DNA of 64,000 nucleotides, from positions 248,001 through 312,000 of the forward strand of contig OY762070.1 of the NCBI GenBank assembly GCA_963665195.1. Direction: 5' to 3'. The translations under genes were made by a program, and so were the position numbers. This DNA is from VXYL01 sp963665195 (GTDB lineage Bacteria > Pseudomonadota > Gammaproteobacteria > Pseudomonadales > Azotimanducaceae). A model generated the notes under the pieces. The model had not been told where the DNA came from, did no database searches, and was given only the letters and a program-made list of their open reading frames with translations. Position 1 is the first letter of the stretch, and each line of letters starts with the position of its first letter. This document shows, piece by piece, positions 16,100 to 25,869 of the stretch.

Positions 16100-16995
16100 C
16101 TACCGAAGTGGCTTGCGCGGGTCTGCCTGCGAGCTGGATCAATGGCTGGCTGGCTGGTGTCGGGGCGACGATTCTCGATTCCGGCATCCGGCTGCATTGG
16201 TCGAGGCAAGGGAATGTTGCCGTACTGTCTGCCGCCGACCACGATCCCGTCGATCTGCTTGCACGAGCTTGGCCGGATGAGTACTCGGTGACCGACCTGC
16301 CTATTGGCGAGCATTGGCAGGAAGCAGGCGAGTTGCCACGCAAAGTGACCGCAGAGTCCTTTGCCGAACGCGCCCGTGCTGCTAGGAGCCATCCGCGGTC
16401 TTGGACGCTCTCGTCTTCCATGACGGACCTGTGTGTCGACCGAGCCGGCCAGGTGGCGCACGCCCCGTTCGATCCGACGGGGACGGGTCAGACAAAGTGG
16501 CTCCATCACCGCCTGATGAAGCTCCATCGCCGTTGCCCGCAACCATCTGCGGAGCGAATCCACGAATCTCTTGCGGGGCTCGCTGTTCGCGAGAAGGACA
16601 ATGGACTTGGATTCGACCAGTCCAGACTCGGCTCGCAGCCGGACGATAGCGACCGTTGGACTGATCCCGTTGTCGAGATCATGGCCTTCTTCGGCCTTGC
16701 CCTCCTGCCAATGCGTGGTCGCGGATCAGATGCCCGTCTCGACCGGTCCGCCTGCGCAGATGAGCGTCAGCGAGGATGGGTTAGAACGCAGGTCAGAGAA
16801 CCTCGCCGCTTCGTCTGGCCTGCTTGGAGCCAATCGCTGGGCGCGGATGGGATCGACGCGCTCTTGGACGTGTGGGATGCGTCGCAGAGGCGGCGGTGGC
16901 CTCTGTTCGGCGTCCACGCCGCTTGGCGGAGCGTGGCGTATCGGTCGCTGGCTCGGTTGGATCCGACACAGGGATATGGTGCGGAACGCGTGTGA
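16096..16995 (+). CDS. csb3: Csb3-like protein, probable Cas8/large-subunit equivalent
   Basis: 299 residues with no catalytic motif. Position directly after cas3 in a csb1-csb2 system and length match Csb3 (GSU0052-type), the small Cas8-like subunit of some type I-G loci. Blocks include LPASWINGWLAGVGATIL at the start, DPVVEIMAFFGLALLPMRG in the middle, and ending RSVAYRSLARLD. Cas8-type subunits read the PAM and hold the target. The larger Csx17 protein used by other I-G loci is absent from the operon. Identification rests on context more than on sequence, so it is less certain than its neighbours. Confidence 0.68.
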   Translation: MTTEVACAGLPASWINGWLAGVGATILDSGIRLHWSRQGNVAVLSAADHDPVDLLARAWPDEYSVTDLPIGEHWQEAGELPRKVTAESFAERARAARSHPRSWTLSSSMTDLCVDRAGQVAHAPFDPTGTGQTKWLHHRLMKLHRRCPQPSAERIHESLAGLAVREKDNGLGFDQSRLGSQPDDSDRWTDPVVEIMAFFGLALLPMRGRGSDARLDRSACADERQRGWVRTQVREPRRFVWPAWSQSLGADGIDALLDVWDASQRRRWPLFGVHAAWRSVAYRSLARLDPTQGYGAERV

Positions 16996-17612
16996 ACGTC
17001 GAACCCGTTGTTCCAATCTCTGCCATCGAGCACTTCGCGTACTGCCCAAGGCAATGTGCGCTGATCCACTGCGACGGGGTGTGGAGCGACAACCGCCACA
17101 CGATCAGGGGCTCTCGCGCTCATCGCCGCGTGGACTCGGGGAAGCACCGTCGGGAGCGAGGCCGCATGGTGTTGCGCGGCATTCCCCTGTGGTCCGATGC
17201 GTTGGGCTTGTCGGGTCGTGCGGATGCAGTTGAGGTACATGACGACGGCGCGGTTCGCCCGGTCGAGTACAAGGCTGGCACTCGCCATGGCAGCGCTGCG
17301 GACCTTCAGCTTTGCGCTCAGGCGATGTGCCTGGAAGAGATGCTGGCGGTACGGATCCCCTTCGGCTACGTCTGGTACGGCGGACCGCGCCGTCGCACCA
17401 AGGTGCCGGTCACCGCCACGCTGCGCGGTGAGGTGGAACGGATCACCGAGGAGATTCGCGCCCAACTCCTGACTGCGGTGTTGCCAACGGCTGTTGCTGA
17501 CGCTCGCTGCGACGAATGCCAACTCCTGCATCACTGCCTGCCGCGACTCTCCAAGGCGAAACGCCCAGTTCGTCGCTACATCTCAGACGTAGTGTTCCGA
17601 TGCGCTACCTGA
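16992..17612 (+). CDS. cas4: Cas4 RecB-family exonuclease for spacer acquisition
   Basis: 206 residues from GTG 16992, which overlaps the csb3 stop (GTGA). Cas4 trims prespacers and helps select those with a correct PAM. The iron-sulphur ligands are visible: Cys18 in FAYCPRQCALIH, and Cys173, Cys176 and Cys182 in CDECQLLHHC. The nuclease core shows VRPVEYKAG (Asp/Glu-X-Lys type) and then ADLQLCAQAMCLEEM, the QxxxY-like helix. In many type I-G loci cas4 is fused to cas1. Here it is a separate gene whose last 13 bases overlap cas1 in another frame. Confidence 0.92.
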   Translation: MNVEPVVPISAIEHFAYCPRQCALIHCDGVWSDNRHTIRGSRAHRRVDSGKHRRERGRMVLRGIPLWSDALGLSGRADAVEVHDDGAVRPVEYKAGTRHGSAADLQLCAQAMCLEEMLAVRIPFGYVWYGGPRRRTKVPVTATLRGEVERITEEIRAQLLTAVLPTAVADARCDECQLLHHCLPRLSKAKRPVRRYISDVVFRCAT

Positions 17613-18616
17613 ACACGGTCTATGTTCGCGATCATCGTGCGCGGGTCCGATTCAGGCGCGGTGCGCTGCTTGTTACCTCGCCAGACGCTAGTCAGCGCGT
17701 GCCTATCGAAGCCGTGGATGCCGTGGTCCTACTGGGCAGCGGACAGGTGACGACCCAGGCAATGGACGCATGTGTTCGTCGTGGCGTGCGTGTCGCGGCT
17801 CTCAGCAAGGGCGGAGCCGTGCGGTTCACCGTGAACGGTGCCACGGGGGGGAACGTCCACCTGCGGGCCGCTTTGTTCCGCGCCGCGCATGACTCGGCCC
17901 GGTCTCTTGCCTTGGCGAAGGTGATTGTTGCGGCGAAGCTCCAGAACAGCGGCAACGTCGTGAACCGGTGGGCGCGCGACGAGATGGATGGCGCGTTCAG
18001 TCGACAGCTCCGCGAGCGCGGCGAGGACATTCGGGGCCGCGTGTCACGCTTGCCAGACGCCCCCACCGGGGATTTCGTCCGGGGCATCGAAGGAGATGCT
18101 GCACGAATCTACTTCCGCGCTGTAGCCCAGGTTGTGGCTGGCACCGAAATTGGCTTCTCGGCGAGGACGCGGCGACCGCCACGAGACCCGGTAAACGCAA
18201 TGCTGGGCTTCTGCTACGGCCTGTTGGTAACGGAGTTCATCGGTGCATTGGAGTCGGTAGGCTTGGACTACCAGATGGGCTTCTTCCACCGGCCGCGGTC
18301 CGGCAGGCCATCGTTGGCACTCGACTTGGCAGAAGAATTGCGTGCGTTGACTGACCGGTTCGTCGTGGCATTGGTCCGTCGGCGCCAGATTGGGCTGAAC
18401 GACTTCGATTGGACGCCCGGTGGCGGCGTCTATCTCAGTGAGAGCGGCCGGAGCAAGCTCATCGGCGCTTGGGAAGCGCACAAGGATGCGGAGTTGCAGC
18501 ATCGCTTGTTGGGCCGTCCGGTGGGGCGCTGGGCACTGCCGTCGGTACAAGCCACGCTGCTTGCTCGGCACTTGCGTGGCGACTTGCCGGACTACCCGCC
18601 TTTCGTCCTGCAGTGA
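17600..18616 (+). CDS. cas1: Cas1 integrase
   Basis: 338 residues from ATG 17600 (MRYLNTVYVRDH); earlier in-frame ATGs lie deep inside cas4. Cas1 with Cas2 inserts new spacers at the leader end. Metal-binding residues sit in VRGIEGDAARIYF (Glu), GFFHRPRSGRPSLALDLAEE (His and the following acidic residues), typical of Cas1. QNSGNVVNRW is another family block. The gene overlaps cas4 by 13 bases and is followed four bases later by cas2, so all three adaptation genes are co-translated. Confidence 0.95.
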   Translation: MRYLNTVYVRDHRARVRFRRGALLVTSPDASQRVPIEAVDAVVLLGSGQVTTQAMDACVRRGVRVAALSKGGAVRFTVNGATGGNVHLRAALFRAAHDSARSLALAKVIVAAKLQNSGNVVNRWARDEMDGAFSRQLRERGEDIRGRVSRLPDAPTGDFVRGIEGDAARIYFRAVAQVVAGTEIGFSARTRRPPRDPVNAMLGFCYGLLVTEFIGALESVGLDYQMGFFHRPRSGRPSLALDLAEELRALTDRFVVALVRRRQIGLNDFDWTPGGGVYLSESGRSKLIGAWEAHKDAELQHRLLGRPVGRWALPSVQATLLARHLRGDLPDYPPFVLQ

Positions 18617-18620
18617 TGCG

Positions 18621-18911
18621 ATGGATGTTCTGTTGGCCTACGACATCGCGCAGACGGAAGGTGCCGGGGCGAAGCGACTCAGGCGCATCGCCGAAGTGTG
18701 TGAACAGTACGGGCAGCGCGTCCAGTTCTCCGTGTTCGAGTTCCGGCTGTCCCCGACCCGACTGGCCCGTCTGATCGGTGAGGTCGAGGACATCATCGAC
18801 CATGAGCTTGACTCTGTGATCCTGTACCGCTTCCCCGGCCGGATCGACGACGCCGCGATCCACATGGGCCGCAATCCGGGTCGGAAACTCGGCCGTCCGT
18901 GGCTGCTTTGA
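18621..18911 (+). CDS. cas2: Cas2 adaptation subunit
   Basis: 96 residues. Starts MDVLLAYDIAQTEG with the conserved early aspartate, then RRIAEVCEQYGQRVQFSVFE, the Cas2 ferredoxin-fold signature, and LDSVILYRFPG. It forms the core dimer of the Cas1-Cas2 integrase. The ATG at 18621 is the only sensible start; the frame upstream overlaps cas1. It is the last gene of the operon; the leader and array follow directly. Confidence 0.95.
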   Translation: MDVLLAYDIAQTEGAGAKRLRRIAEVCEQYGQRVQFSVFEFRLSPTRLARLIGEVEDIIDHELDSVILYRFPGRIDDAAIHMGRNPGRKLGRPWLL

Positions 18912-19105
18912 TTGGTCTGCGAACCGTCGGTGATTCTTGAAGCGGACGCTCAAAGGGCGGTGAGACAGCCGCAATCAGTTCGCAGAGCGTCCGCTGTCGT
19001 CCTGTAGAGTCGCAGTTGCTGGGTTTGCAGTGACCCGGTTTGCTCGTTAAAAGGTCAGTTTCGCGTCTGCACCGACGGTATGCTCTCCGCTGGTGCGGAT
19101 TAGCA
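18912..19105 (+). promoter_or_regulatory. CRISPR leader with interleaved inverted repeats
   Basis: The 194 bases between cas2 and the first repeat. Two inverted repeats are interleaved: TCTGCGAAC (18917-18925) with GTTCGCAGA (18979-18987), and AGCGGACGCTC (18942-18952) with GAGCGTCCGCT (18986-18996). The last 80 bases before the array are relatively AT-rich (TCGTTAAAAGG at about 19045). That this end is the leader follows from the adjacent cas2, the uniform repeats here, and the degenerate repeat at the far end of the array. Confidence 0.7.
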
Positions 19106-22100
19106 GTGTCGCCGGGGTTCCGGCCCCGGCCTTCGTTGAGCGCAGGCCAACGCGATCCGCGAGATCCGCTTGATGGCCGGGTGTCGCCGGGGTTCCGGCC
19201 CCGGCCTTCGTTGAGCGATCAGCGTCGCGACGACCGTGATAGCGGGATGCGACGGTGTCGCCGGGGTTCCGGCCCCGGCCTTCGTTGAGCGGATGGCGAC
19301 ACCGACCATCGGTACATCGGGATCGGCTGGTGTCGCCGGGGTTCCGGCCCCGGCCTTCGTTGAGCGCAACTGGCCGCGCACGTCGATCAGCGCGGGTTCG
19401 GTCGTGTCGCCGGGGTTCCGGCCCCGGCCTTCGTTGAGCGCATTTTCCGATTGCGAAGGAACTTTGGCCGCCGCCGTGTGTCGCCGGGGTTCCGGCCCCG
19501 GCCTTCGTTGAGCGCAAGCGGGGCGCGAACAGGCCGGAGAGCTTGCGACAGGTGTCGCCGGGGTTCCGGCCCCGGCCTTCGTTGAGCGGGCCCGCCCCAC
19601 GGCCCCGACCATCCCTTCGCGCCCGTGTCGCCGGGGTTCCGGCCCCGGCCTTCGTTGAGCGGAATTGATCGCGCGCCGGCAGGCGCACGCAGACCGGATG
19701 TGTCGCCGGGGTTCCGGCCCCGGCCTTCGTTGAGCGCGATGCAAGTGCGGCGCTAGTCAGTGATGGGCGATTGTGTCGCCGGGGTTCCGGCCCCGGCCTT
19801 CGTTGAGCGCCGTCTGTATGGCCGACACCGTGCGCCAGCGATGCGTGTCGCCGGGGTTCCGGCCCCGGCCTTCGTTGAGCGCCGTACGCCTTCTGGTCGC
19901 TCTCGCCCGGCCCGATGGTGTCGCCGGGGTTCCGGCCCCGGCCTTCGTTGAGCGCGCGAGTCGTAGGGCGCGAACAGCGTCTCGATGACGCGTGTCGCCG
20001 GGGTTCCGGCCCCGGCCTTCGTTGAGCGCCGCGCTTGGACGCGAAGCGCATCATGATGCGCCGGTCGTGTCGCCGGGGTTCCGGCCCCGGCCTTCGTTGA
20101 GCGTAGGAAGATCAGGGGGTTTGAACAGTTCGCGTCGAAAGGTGTCGCCGGGGTTCCGGCCCCGGCCTTCGTTGAGCGTTGTAGGCCTCGTCGTTCCACG
20201 GCGTCTTGTCCACGTGTCGCCGGGGTTCCGGCCCCGGCCTTCGTTGAGCGCCCAGCAGGATGGCAAGAACGCCAACCCCGAACGCCAGTGTGTCGCCGGG
20301 GTTCCGGCCCCGGCCTTCGTTGAGCGCACCTTTCAGATAGGCACGGCCTACATGCGCGGCCTGGTGTCGCCGGGGTTCCGGCCCCGGCCTTCGTTGAGCG
20401 CTGCTACAGACCCGAAGCGGCAAGCGTTCCGCAGAGGGTGTCGCCGGGGTTCCGGCCCCGGCCTTCGTTGAGCGCGCTTGGGCGGCTCGGACGGCACGAT
20501 CGAGTTGACGTGTCGCCGGGGTTCCGGCCCCGGCCTTCGTTGAGCGGACCCGCAGGACCTGCACGGCCCGGTGCGCGTGCACGTGTCGCCGGGGTTCCGG
20601 CCCCGGCCTTCGTTGAGCGGCGGTTTATCTTGGACAGTCCAACAATCGTGTCCCGGGTGTCGCCGGGGTTCCGGCCCCGGCCTTCGTTGAGCGGGCCAGC
20701 ACTACATCATCGAGGCCGAGAGCACGCGCGTGTCGCCGGGGTTCCGGCCCCGGCCTTCGTTGAGCGGCAGCCAGCGCCAGCGCCAGCAGGACCAGCGCGC
20801 CGGTGTCGCCGGGGTTCCGGCCCCGGCCTTCGTTGAGCGTACGCCGACAAGTACGCCAGCGGCGAGCGCAAGCGTGTGTCGCCGGGGTTCCGGCCCCGGC
20901 CTTCGTTGAGCGAGGAGACACTGATGGCAATGGCAATCTGGTACTGGGGTGTCGCCGGGGTTCCGGCCCCGGCCTTCGTTGAGCGACGATGTCGCCGCGT
21001 GCGACCGCGAGGCCCTCCGGGGTGTCGCCGGGGTTCCGGCCCCGGCCTTCGTTGAGCGGGCGGGCAGCCGAACAGCAAGGCATTCCGCGCTAGGGTGTCG
21101 CCGGGGTTCCGGCCCCGGCCTTCGTTGAGCGCGCGCCGCCGCGATTCCGGCCACCGTGTCGCCGGCTCGTGTCGCCGGGGTTCCGGCCCCGGCCTTCGTT
21201 GAGCGGCATCAACGTCTCAACGCTGTGCGCTCGCGCGACCGGTGTCGCCGGGGTTCCGGCCCCGGCCTTCGTTGAGCGCGCGTGAACATGCGCACCAGCC
21301 GCGCATCGGGCCGAGTGTCGCCGGGGTTCCGGCCCCGGCCTTCGTTGAGCGGCGGGCTCGCTGTCGCTGCCCGACGGCTCGTTCTACGCGTGTCGCCGGG
21401 GTTCCGGCCCCGGCCTTCGTTGAGCGGTAACCAAGCGCGCGTCCACCTTCGAGGGCGTGGTCCGTGTCGCCGGGGTTCCGGCCCCGGCCTTCGTTGAGCG
21501 GCCAATGACGGTGCAGTCTAGGATGATCTGCACGCGTGTGTCGCCGGGGTTCCGGCCCCGGCCTTCGTTGAGCGGTGGCGGACGGCAGCGACATCACGAA
21601 CGACAAGGGCAAGTGTCGCCGGGGTTCCGGCCCCGGCCTTCGTTGAGCGAGCGTGATGGCTCAGCGCTTCACCGCATCCGGTGGGCGTGTCGCCGGGGTT
21701 CCGGCCCCGGCCTTCGTTGAGCGGAGGCGAACGGCGCGATCGGCGCGGAGGCGGCGGAGGGTGTCGCCGGGGTTCCGGCCCCGGCCTTCGTTGAGCGGAG
21801 AAGAGCATCGCGCAGACCGTCAGCATGATGGCGTGTCGCCGGGGTTCCGGCCCCGGCCTTCGTTGAGCGTTCGGATCGCTCGACGTCGTGCGGTTGCCCC
21901 ACGTGCGCGTGTCGCCGGGGTTCCGGCCCCGGCCTTCGTTGAGCGGCGGCGGCGGTCGCGGAGCAGTCCGATGTGCGGCTGGTGTCGCCGGGGTTCCGGC
22001 CCCGGCCTTCGTTGAGCGGACCGCGACAAAGTCCGCTGGCGCGCCGGCGCCGCGCGTGTCGCCGGGGTTCCGGCCCCGGCCTTCGTTGAGCGGGGAGAGC

Positions 22101-22241
22101 TGTTGGCACATTGTGGACAACCTTCCCGTGTGTCGCCGGGGTTCCGGCCCCGGCCTTCGTTGAGCGGACGCGATCCACGCCATCGACCGGGCCGACACCG
22201 AGCGGTGTCGCCGGGGTTCCGGCCCCGGCCTTCGTTGAGCG

Positions 22242-22354
22242 ACGGGCCAGCGGAAGCTCTGGGGCGCGAGCAAGGACCTGTGTCGCCGGGGTTCCGGCCC
22301 CGGCCTTCGTTGAGCGACGGGCCAGCGGAAGCTCTGGGGCGCGAGCAAGGACCT
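22242..22354 (+). repeat. Duplicated CRISPR spacer (unit repeated in tandem)
   Basis: The spacers at 22242-22279 and 22317-22354 are identical (38 bases, starting ACGGGCCAGCGG and ending AAGGACCT) with one repeat between them. The whole spacer-repeat unit has been duplicated, most simply by slippage or recombination within the array. Confidence 0.9.
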
Positions 22355-23501
22355 GTGTCGCCGGGGTTCCGGCCCCGGCCTTCGTTGAGCGCAGTCGCTG
22401 TTCCTGCCGAGGTGGAAGACGTCGTCCGTGTCGCCGGGGTTCCGGCCCCGGCCTTCGTTGAGCGCCTCGTCCTTCGCCACGCCCCACACGCGGACGTAGG
22501 TGTCGCCGGGGTTCCGGCCCCGGCCTTCGTTGAGCGAGAAAGACCGGCGCCCCGTTCACGCCGTCCTCGCCCGGTGTCGCCGGGGTTCCGGCCCCGGCCT
22601 TCGTTGAGCGGCCACGCGCAACGTGCAGTTCGTCTTCAACGGGGCGCAGGTGTCGCCGGGGTTCCGGCCCCGGCCTTCGTTGAGCGGCCAGCAGCATCGA
22701 GCGCAACAGCGTTGTGCCCCAGGTGTCGCCGGGGTTCCGGCCCCGGCCTTCGTTGAGCGGGGCCGCCCCACGGCCCCGACCATCCTTTCGCGCCCGTGTC
22801 GCCGGGGTTCCGGCCCCGGCCTTCGTTGAGCGTTCGCCACCCGATGGTCCAACTTTTGGTCTCCTGCACGTGTCGCCGGGGTTCCGGCCCCGGCCTTCGT
22901 TGAGCGGTCTCGGTCTAGGCCGTCGTGAGCGCCCCGCCCGGCTTGTGTCGCCGGGGTTCCGGCCCCGGCCTTCGTTGAGCGTCGTCCCTAGTAGTTGTCC
23001 CTGTCGTCGCGGTCGTGGCGTGTCGCCGGGGTTCCGGCCCCGGCCTTCGTTGAGCGGCCCAGGCGCGACATCCATTCGAGCCCGACCTGGGTCGTGTCGC
23101 CGGGGTTCCGGCCCCGGCCTTCGTTGAGCGGGCGGGTGGTCGCCGCAGACGGCGTCGTACCGGGCGTGTGTCGCCGGGGTTCCGGCCCCGGCCTTCGTTG
23201 AGCGCGCGACAAGGCCCGGCGGGCCGAGAACGCGGAGCGGGTGTCGCCGGGGTTCCGGCCCCGGCCTTCGTTGAGCGATCTGGTGCTTGGCGACGTGGGA
23301 CGAGGTGGACGAGCTGTGTCGCCGGGGTTCCGGCCCCGGCCTTCGTTGAGCGAGCGGCGTGATGTCCGGATGCGTCGCGCGTCCTTCCGGTGTCGCCGGG
23401 GTTCCGGCCCCGGCCTTCGTTGAGCGAGCAGAGCAAGAACGATGCCGACATCGCCGCCCTGACCGTGTCGCCGGGGTTCCGGCCCCGGCCTTCGTTGAGC
23501 G

Positions 23502-23612
23502 GACGACATCACCAACACGACAGTCGCAGACTCCTATGGTGTCGCCGGGGTTCCGGCCCCGGCCTTCGTTGAGCGGACGACATCACCAACACGACAGTCG
23601 CAGACTCCTATG
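23502..23612 (+). repeat. Second duplicated CRISPR spacer
   Basis: The spacers at 23502-23538 and 23576-23612 are identical (37 bases, starting GACGACATCACC and ending GACTCCTATG), separated by one repeat. This is an independent tandem duplication of a spacer-repeat unit. Confidence 0.9.
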
Positions 23613-25869
23613 GTGTCGCCGGGGTTCCGGCCCCGGCCTTCGTTGAGCGAAGTGGCATGTCGGCCGGGCGATCCACCATCGCCACCTGGTGTCGCCGGGG
23701 TTCCGGCCCCGGCCTTCGTTGAGCGGGCACCTTGCGGCGCGTGCTGCGAGCGCGCGGGGGCGTGTGTCGCCGGGGTTCCGGCCCCGGCCTTCGTTGAGCG
23801 GCTGCGGCCGTCGCGGCGCACTCCGACGTGCGTTTGGGTGTCGCCGGGGTTCCGGCCCCGGCCTTCGTTGAGCGTTGCAGGCCCGTTAGGACGGGGCCGG
23901 TGGGGGCGCGGGTGTCGCCGGGGTTCCGGCCCCGGCCTTCGTTGAGCGTGGAAGTTGCCGTACATCATGGCGAGCTTGCCGGCCGTGTCGCCGGGGTTCC
24001 GGCCCCGGCCTTCGTTGAGCGTTCTTGTCTGCCGCCGCATCCATCCCGTCGCAGCAGGTGTCGCCGGGGTTCCGGCCCCGGCCTTCGTTGAGCGTCCAAG
24101 ATGGAACGCGAAGTACGCGACGCCAACATGCGTGTCGCCGGGGTTCCGGCCCCGGCCTTCGTTGAGCGGGCAGCGGCGGGGCGGTCAGGCTCTCGGAGAT
24201 CACGCGTGTCGCCGGGGTTCCGGCCCCGGCCTTCGTTGAGCGACGATTGTGATCGCCAACGTCGGCCAGTGGCTCTCCTGTGTCGCCGGGGTTCCGGCCC
24301 CGGCCTTCGTTGAGCGAGCGTGCGGAACAAGGAGTTCGAGTCGACGATCGAGGGTGTCGCCGGGGTTCCGGCCCCGGCCTTCGTTGAGCGGCCGAGATCC
24401 TCGGCGACCTCGAATGGTCGGCGGCGCGTGTCGCCGGGGTTCCGGCCCCGGCCTTCGTTGAGCGGTCCTCCTTGCCCGGTCGCTGTGGCCCGCGGCACCC
24501 CGTGTCGCCGGGGTTCCGGCCCCGGCCTTCGTTGAGCGGGCCGCGCCGCGGTCGTGGCGGTCAACGTGCTGAAGGTGTCGCCGGGGTTCCGGCCCCGGCC
24601 TTCGTTGAGCGGTAACCAAACGCGCGCCCACGTTCGAGGGGGTGAAGCGGGTGTCGCCGGGGTTCCGGCCCCGGCCTTCGTTGAGCGGACCGGCTCGTGC
24701 CGAGCACGACCGTCGGCACGCTGGTGTCGCCGGGGTTCCGGCCCCGGCCTTCGTTGAGCGCGCTACCGCCGCGTCGCCGCCTATCGGTTCGCCGTCGTGT
24801 CGCCGGGGTTCCGGCCCCGGCCTTCGTTGAGCGCGGCTGGGCGGATCGGACGGCACGATCGCCCTGACCAGTGTCGCCGGAGTTCCGGCCCCGGCCTTCG
24901 TTGAGCGACGGACAATAGCTCGCGCGTCAACATTGCCGCGCCGGGTGTCGCCGGGGTTCCGGCCCCGGCCTTCGTTGAGCGGAGAGCGTGGATGCCCCGG
25001 TGCCAGCCCCCATCGCGGTGTCGCCGGGGTTCCGGCCCCGGCCTTCGTTGAGCGACGATCATGCGCATCTCGTAGCGGCGCCGGTCCTCCTCGTGTCGCC
25101 GGGGTTCCGGCCCCGGCCTTCGTTGAGCGGTCTTCATGTGTGTGTCTCCTGTTTGGGGGTTGATGGTGTCGCCGGGGTTCCGGCCCCGGCCTTCGTTGAG
25201 CGCCTGGGGATGCTGGCTCTGCCAGTCGTCCTGGCGGCGGTGTCGCCGGGGTTCCGGCCCCGGCCTTCGTTGAGCGCTGTGGAGCGACGAGCGGCGCACG
25301 GAGATCACGCCGCGTGTCGCCGGGGTTCCGGCCCCGGCCTTCGTTGAGCGGACCAGTTGGGCGTCGGCAACGGCAACGTGCGGTTCGTGTCGCCGGGGTT
25401 CCGGCCCCGGCCTTCGTTGAGCGCGGGTCGGTGCCGGGGAGGACGCCCACGGCTCCGCCGGTGTCGCCGGGGTTCCGGCCCCGGCCTTCGTTGAGCGTGC
25501 CCGATCGGGGGCTTCTTCGGCGTCGAGAAGGCCGGTGTCGCCGGGGTTCCGGCCCCGGCCTTCGTTGAGCGATGGGCGTCGGCATCGCAACCATGCTCGC
25601 CATCGTGATGTGTCGCCGGGGTTCCGGCCCCGGCCTTCGTTGAGCGGACACCGTGAGCGTCCAACTGCAAGAGGCGCTTGAGTGTCGCCGGGGTTCCGGC
25701 CCCGGCCTTCGTTGAGCGTCGAACCAGTCCTTGCGGGCCGCGTGGCCTTGTCGCCGGGTGTCGCCGGGGTTCCGGCCCCGGCCTTCGTTGAGCGGCCAAG
25801 ATGCGCACGTTGCGCGATGGCGACACCGGCCTGTGTCGCCGGGGTTCCGGCCTCGGCCTTCGTTGAGCG

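Larger units (their letters stand above)
19106..25869 (+). CRISPR. Type I-G CRISPR array, 92 repeats and 91 spacers
   Basis: I counted 92 copies of a 37-base repeat beginning GTGTCGCCGGGGTTCC and ending CCTTCGTTGAGCG, with spacers of about 35-39 bases. Inside the repeat GCCGGGG and CCCCGGC form a 7-bp stem around TTCCGG; the last eight bases, GTTGAGCG, would be the crRNA 5' handle. Copies are almost all identical. Exceptions are the repeat at 24871 (G to A at position 11) and the final repeat at 25833 (C to T in the CCCCGG block). The degenerate last repeat places the leader at the left, next to cas2, so transcription is rightward. All open frames across this region are repeat translations, not genes. 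Confidence 0.98.
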
